Below are positions 35,192 through 37,331 of a stretch of 37,331 nt of DNA, one piece after another (position 1 is the stretch's first letter; every line of letters starts with the position of its first letter). Location: the NCBI GenBank assembly GCA_903910765.1, contig CAIWBA010000121.1, forward strand, positions 1 through 37,331. Reading direction: 5' to 3'. The notes beneath the pieces are model-generated. The model made no database searches. It worked only from the letters and a program-made list of their open reading frames with translations, and had not been told where the DNA came from. This DNA comes from an uncultured Bacteroidota bacterium (GTDB taxonomy: Bacteria > Bacteroidota > Bacteroidia > Chitinophagales > Chitinophagaceae). Made by a program: the position numbers and the translations under genes.

Positions 35192-36247
35192 ATGCGTTTC
35201 CCACTTTCTTTTATCCTACTGCTCATGTTAGGCAGTTGTGCGCAAAATAATTATGTCAAATATTCCCCGACCTACGCTAAGGAAGCTTATAATGAAGTGC
35301 CAGACTATAGTAATCTAATTTACTGGGCCGCACATCCAAATAAAAAGGACCCATCGGATAGTTTACCAATTGTTTTAGCTAAGCAATACCAACCCAATGA
35401 TAAAGTAGATGTATTTTTTTTACACCCCACCACTTATTTGGATTCAACAAAGCCTTACGGATGGAATGCGTCATTTAAAGATATAAAAACCAATATTCAA
35501 ACTGATTATACGACCATTTTAAATCAAGCAAGCTTATTTAATATTGCAGGTCGTGTTTTTGCACCAAGATATCGCCAAGCGCATATTAAAAGTTACTCGC
35601 CCGTTGGTCATGCAGATACACTGAAAGCAATTGCTGCTTTTGAATTAGCCTATCAAGATATCAAATCGGCATTTGACTATTACATGAAAAACGAAAATAA
35701 TGGCAGACCCATTATAATTGCATCTCATAGTCAGGGATCAACCCATGCCATTAGATTATTAAAAGAATATTTTGATGACAAACCACTCGCAAAAAAATTA
35801 ATTGCTGCTTATGTGGTTGGAATGGCGATTAACGCTGCTGATTATACACAATTAAAGCCCTGTGCTACACCCACTTCATTGGGTTGTATCTGTGCATGGC
35901 GCACCTATAAAGAAGGTTATATTCCTGATTGGATAAATCAAGAAAAATATCTTTCTATAGTAACAAATCCATTGAGCTGGAGTGAAAAAATAACAGAAAT
36001 TGATAGAGTAAAAAATAATGGATCGGTATTGTATAATTTCAAGACGATTACACCAAAGGTAGCAGGCGCTTATAATCACGGAGGTGTTTTATGGACTAAG
36101 AAGCCTAAATTTTTTGGAAATTTTTTATACAACACTCCTAATTATCACTTTGCGGATTATAATTTATTTTATTTAAGCGTTCGTAACAATGTAAGCGAAA
36201 GAGTAAATACTTATTTAAGTATTGGAGAAAACTATAGCAATAAATAA
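35192..36247 (+). CDS. DUF3089 lipoprotein, predicted alpha/beta hydrolase
   Basis: From the ATG at 35192 the protein is 351 residues and begins with a lipoprotein signal (MRFPLSFILLLMLGSC, Cys16). An ATG at 35060 in the same frame would add 44 residues that mask this signal and lies upstream of the promoter. The mature part shows DUF3089 features: DVFFLHPTTYLD, RYRQAH, and a nucleophile elbow IIIASHSQGS with the likely catalytic serine. The family is related to lipases/esterases of the alpha/beta hydrolase fold. The substrate is unknown. It converges on recQ with 61 bases between. Confidence 0.88.
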   Translation: MRFPLSFILLLMLGSCAQNNYVKYSPTYAKEAYNEVPDYSNLIYWAAHPNKKDPSDSLPIVLAKQYQPNDKVDVFFLHPTTYLDSTKPYGWNASFKDIKTNIQTDYTTILNQASLFNIAGRVFAPRYRQAHIKSYSPVGHADTLKAIAAFELAYQDIKSAFDYYMKNENNGRPIIIASHSQGSTHAIRLLKEYFDDKPLAKKLIAAYVVGMAINAADYTQLKPCATPTSLGCICAWRTYKEGYIPDWINQEKYLSIVTNPLSWSEKITEIDRVKNNGSVLYNFKTITPKVAGAYNHGGVLWTKKPKFFGNFLYNTPNYHFADYNLFYLSVRNNVSERVNTYLSIGENYSNK

Positions 36248-36308
36248 ACGACGCTTCTTATATATTTTTGCCGAGCATCATTGAATGTGCAATTATAAAA
36301 ATAAGCGC

Positions 36309-37331
36309 CTAGTTCCCTACAACGCTTAAGAATTTGATGCGCATAATTTTTAACTGTTCCCAGCTATAATCATTTTCACTTAATTCTTCCTGTGCAATTT
36401 GTAAAGAAGAAGTATCGCAGTTTTTGAAGTATTCTAAAATTTCTGCTTGATCATATTCATCTAACCATTCGTCAATAGCGTAATCCAAATTCAATTTTGT
36501 ACCACTAGCCGCAATCGTTTCCATTTCCTCTAACAAGGCCTCTAATTTTAAGTCTTTATTTTTCGCGATGGTTTCTAATGGAATTTTTTTATCTACATTT
36601 TGAATAATGTAAATTTTATTATTCGATTTATTGGCAACGGATCGCATAATAAAGTCATCCGGTTTTTCTATATTATTCTCTGTTACATATTGGGCAATCA
36701 TTTGAATAAAAGGTTTGCCATACTTGATGGCCTTTCCTTTACTCACGCCTTGACATCTTTCCAATTCTGCTAAAGTAGTAGGATATAATGTAGCCATATC
36801 CTGTAATGAGTTTTCTAAAAAAATCACAAAAGGAGGCAAGGCAATTTTTTTAGCTTCGGTTTGTCGTAAACCTTTGAGCATTTCAAATAATCGGTCATCC
36901 GCTGCAGCGCCAACGGTGGCTTCACTTTCGCTATCATCATCTTCTGCATTTTCATCAAATACATTGTTCAAGGTAATGTTGAATGCGGTTGGCTTTTTTA
37001 AATATTTTTTTCCTTTCGCCGTCACTTTTAGTAAACCATATTCTTCAATATCTTTTTCAATCATTTGTTCAAGCATCGCTTGACGAATCATACTATTCCA
37101 AAATAAATTATCGTAGTCTTTTCCAATACCGAATACAGCTAATTTTTCATGTCGATACAAACCAATTTGCGGAATATATTCTCCCGAAATAATTTTTACC
37201 ACATAATCTGCAGCAAACCTTTCATCTAAAGCTTGTATGACTTGTAACAAATTAACCAATTGTTCTTTTGCTTCAATTTTCGCTTTTGGATGTAAACAGT
37301 TATCACAATTGCCACAATATTCTTCTGGCCA
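36309..37331 (-). CDS. recQ: RecQ DNA helicase, C-terminal part (cut by window edge)
   Basis: Only the last 340 residues are inside the window. The frame is open to the right edge and begins with WPEEYCGNCDNCLHP, which holds cysteines of the RecQ zinc-binding module. The winged-helix RQC domain follows (LLQVIQAL...IPQIGLYRHEKLAVFGIGK), then an acidic linker (DENAEDDDSESE), an HRDC domain (LPPFVIFLENSLQDMATLYPTTLAELERCQGVSKGKAIKYG), and a C-terminal extension with a helix-turn-helix look (IPLETIAKNKDLKLEALLEEM). RecQ unwinds branched DNA in recombination and repair. The helicase core lies beyond the window. Confidence 0.93.
   Translation of the reverse strand, partial: WPEEYCGNCDNCLHPKAKIEAKEQLVNLLQVIQALDERFAADYVVKIISGEYIPQIGLYRHEKLAVFGIGKDYDNLFWNSMIRQAMLEQMIEKDIEEYGLLKVTAKGKKYLKKPTAFNITLNNVFDENAEDDDSESEATVGAAADDRLFEMLKGLRQTEAKKIALPPFVIFLENSLQDMATLYPTTLAELERCQGVSKGKAIKYGKPFIQMIAQYVTENNIEKPDDFIMRSVANKSNNKIYIIQNVDKKIPLETIAKNKDLKLEALLEEMETIAASGTKLNLDYAIDEWLDEYDQAEILEYFKNCDTSSLQIAQEELSENDYSWEQLKIMRIKFLSVVGN

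Overview
The window reads as an ordinary chromosomal stretch of a low-GC Bacteroidota, most probably a member of the Chitinophagaceae or a close relative. This rests on a SusC/SusD pair, the gliding lipoprotein GldH, a RicT homologue with a cysteine-rich head and an Asn/Pro-rich tail, Bacteroidota-type lipoproteins and promoter elements resembling TTG-N19/20-TAnnTTTG. I see no tRNA, rRNA, IS element, prophage, plasmid gene or CRISPR array, and no gene-free stretch exceeds 300 bases.

Layout. 1-3641 (-): susC and the start of susD, a nutrient-uptake pair. 3906-9349 (+): radA, a ComF-family gene, a secreted glutathione peroxidase, holB and ricT. 9392-11116 (-): an M3 oligopeptidase, divergent from mutL (11174-13045, +). 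13051-18571 (-): yicC, gldH, histidine kinase and response regulator in one tightly packed run, followed by a ureohydrolase-like gene and a PBP4-type lipoprotein. 18633-19340 (-): a Nudix-derived regulator, divergent from ligA (19458-21539, +). 21536-23730 (-): pfkB-type kinase, then an asd gene with a structured leader. 23932-25606 (+): tetR and obg. 25714-28685 (-): typA and an HGSNAT-like membrane protein. 28766-33716 (-): an RND efflux permease and adaptor plus a secreted carboxypeptidase-regulatory-like protein. 33789-35054 (-): chromate transporter. 35192-36247 (+): DUF3089 lipoprotein. 36309-end (-): C-terminal part of recQ.

Many genes are housekeeping functions in DNA repair and replication (radA, holB, mutL, ligA, recQ) and in ribosome or GTPase biology (obg, typA). 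Around them lie envelope and transport genes (susCD, gldH, dacB-like, RND pump, chrA).

The most interesting element is the 275-base leader of asd (22535-22809). It holds a promoter-like sequence and a 14-codon leader ORF, MMKNKHTKQIKKPL, in which 10 of 14 residues belong to the aspartate family. Two base after its stop begins an antiterminator arm, and this is followed by a mutually exclusive intrinsic terminator. This is the classic layout of ribosome-mediated attenuation, on the gene that feeds Lys, Thr, Met and Ile synthesis. Secondary points of interest are a MutL with a degenerate endonuclease site, a ureohydrolase that has lost one manganese site, and palindromes upstream of susC and tetR.
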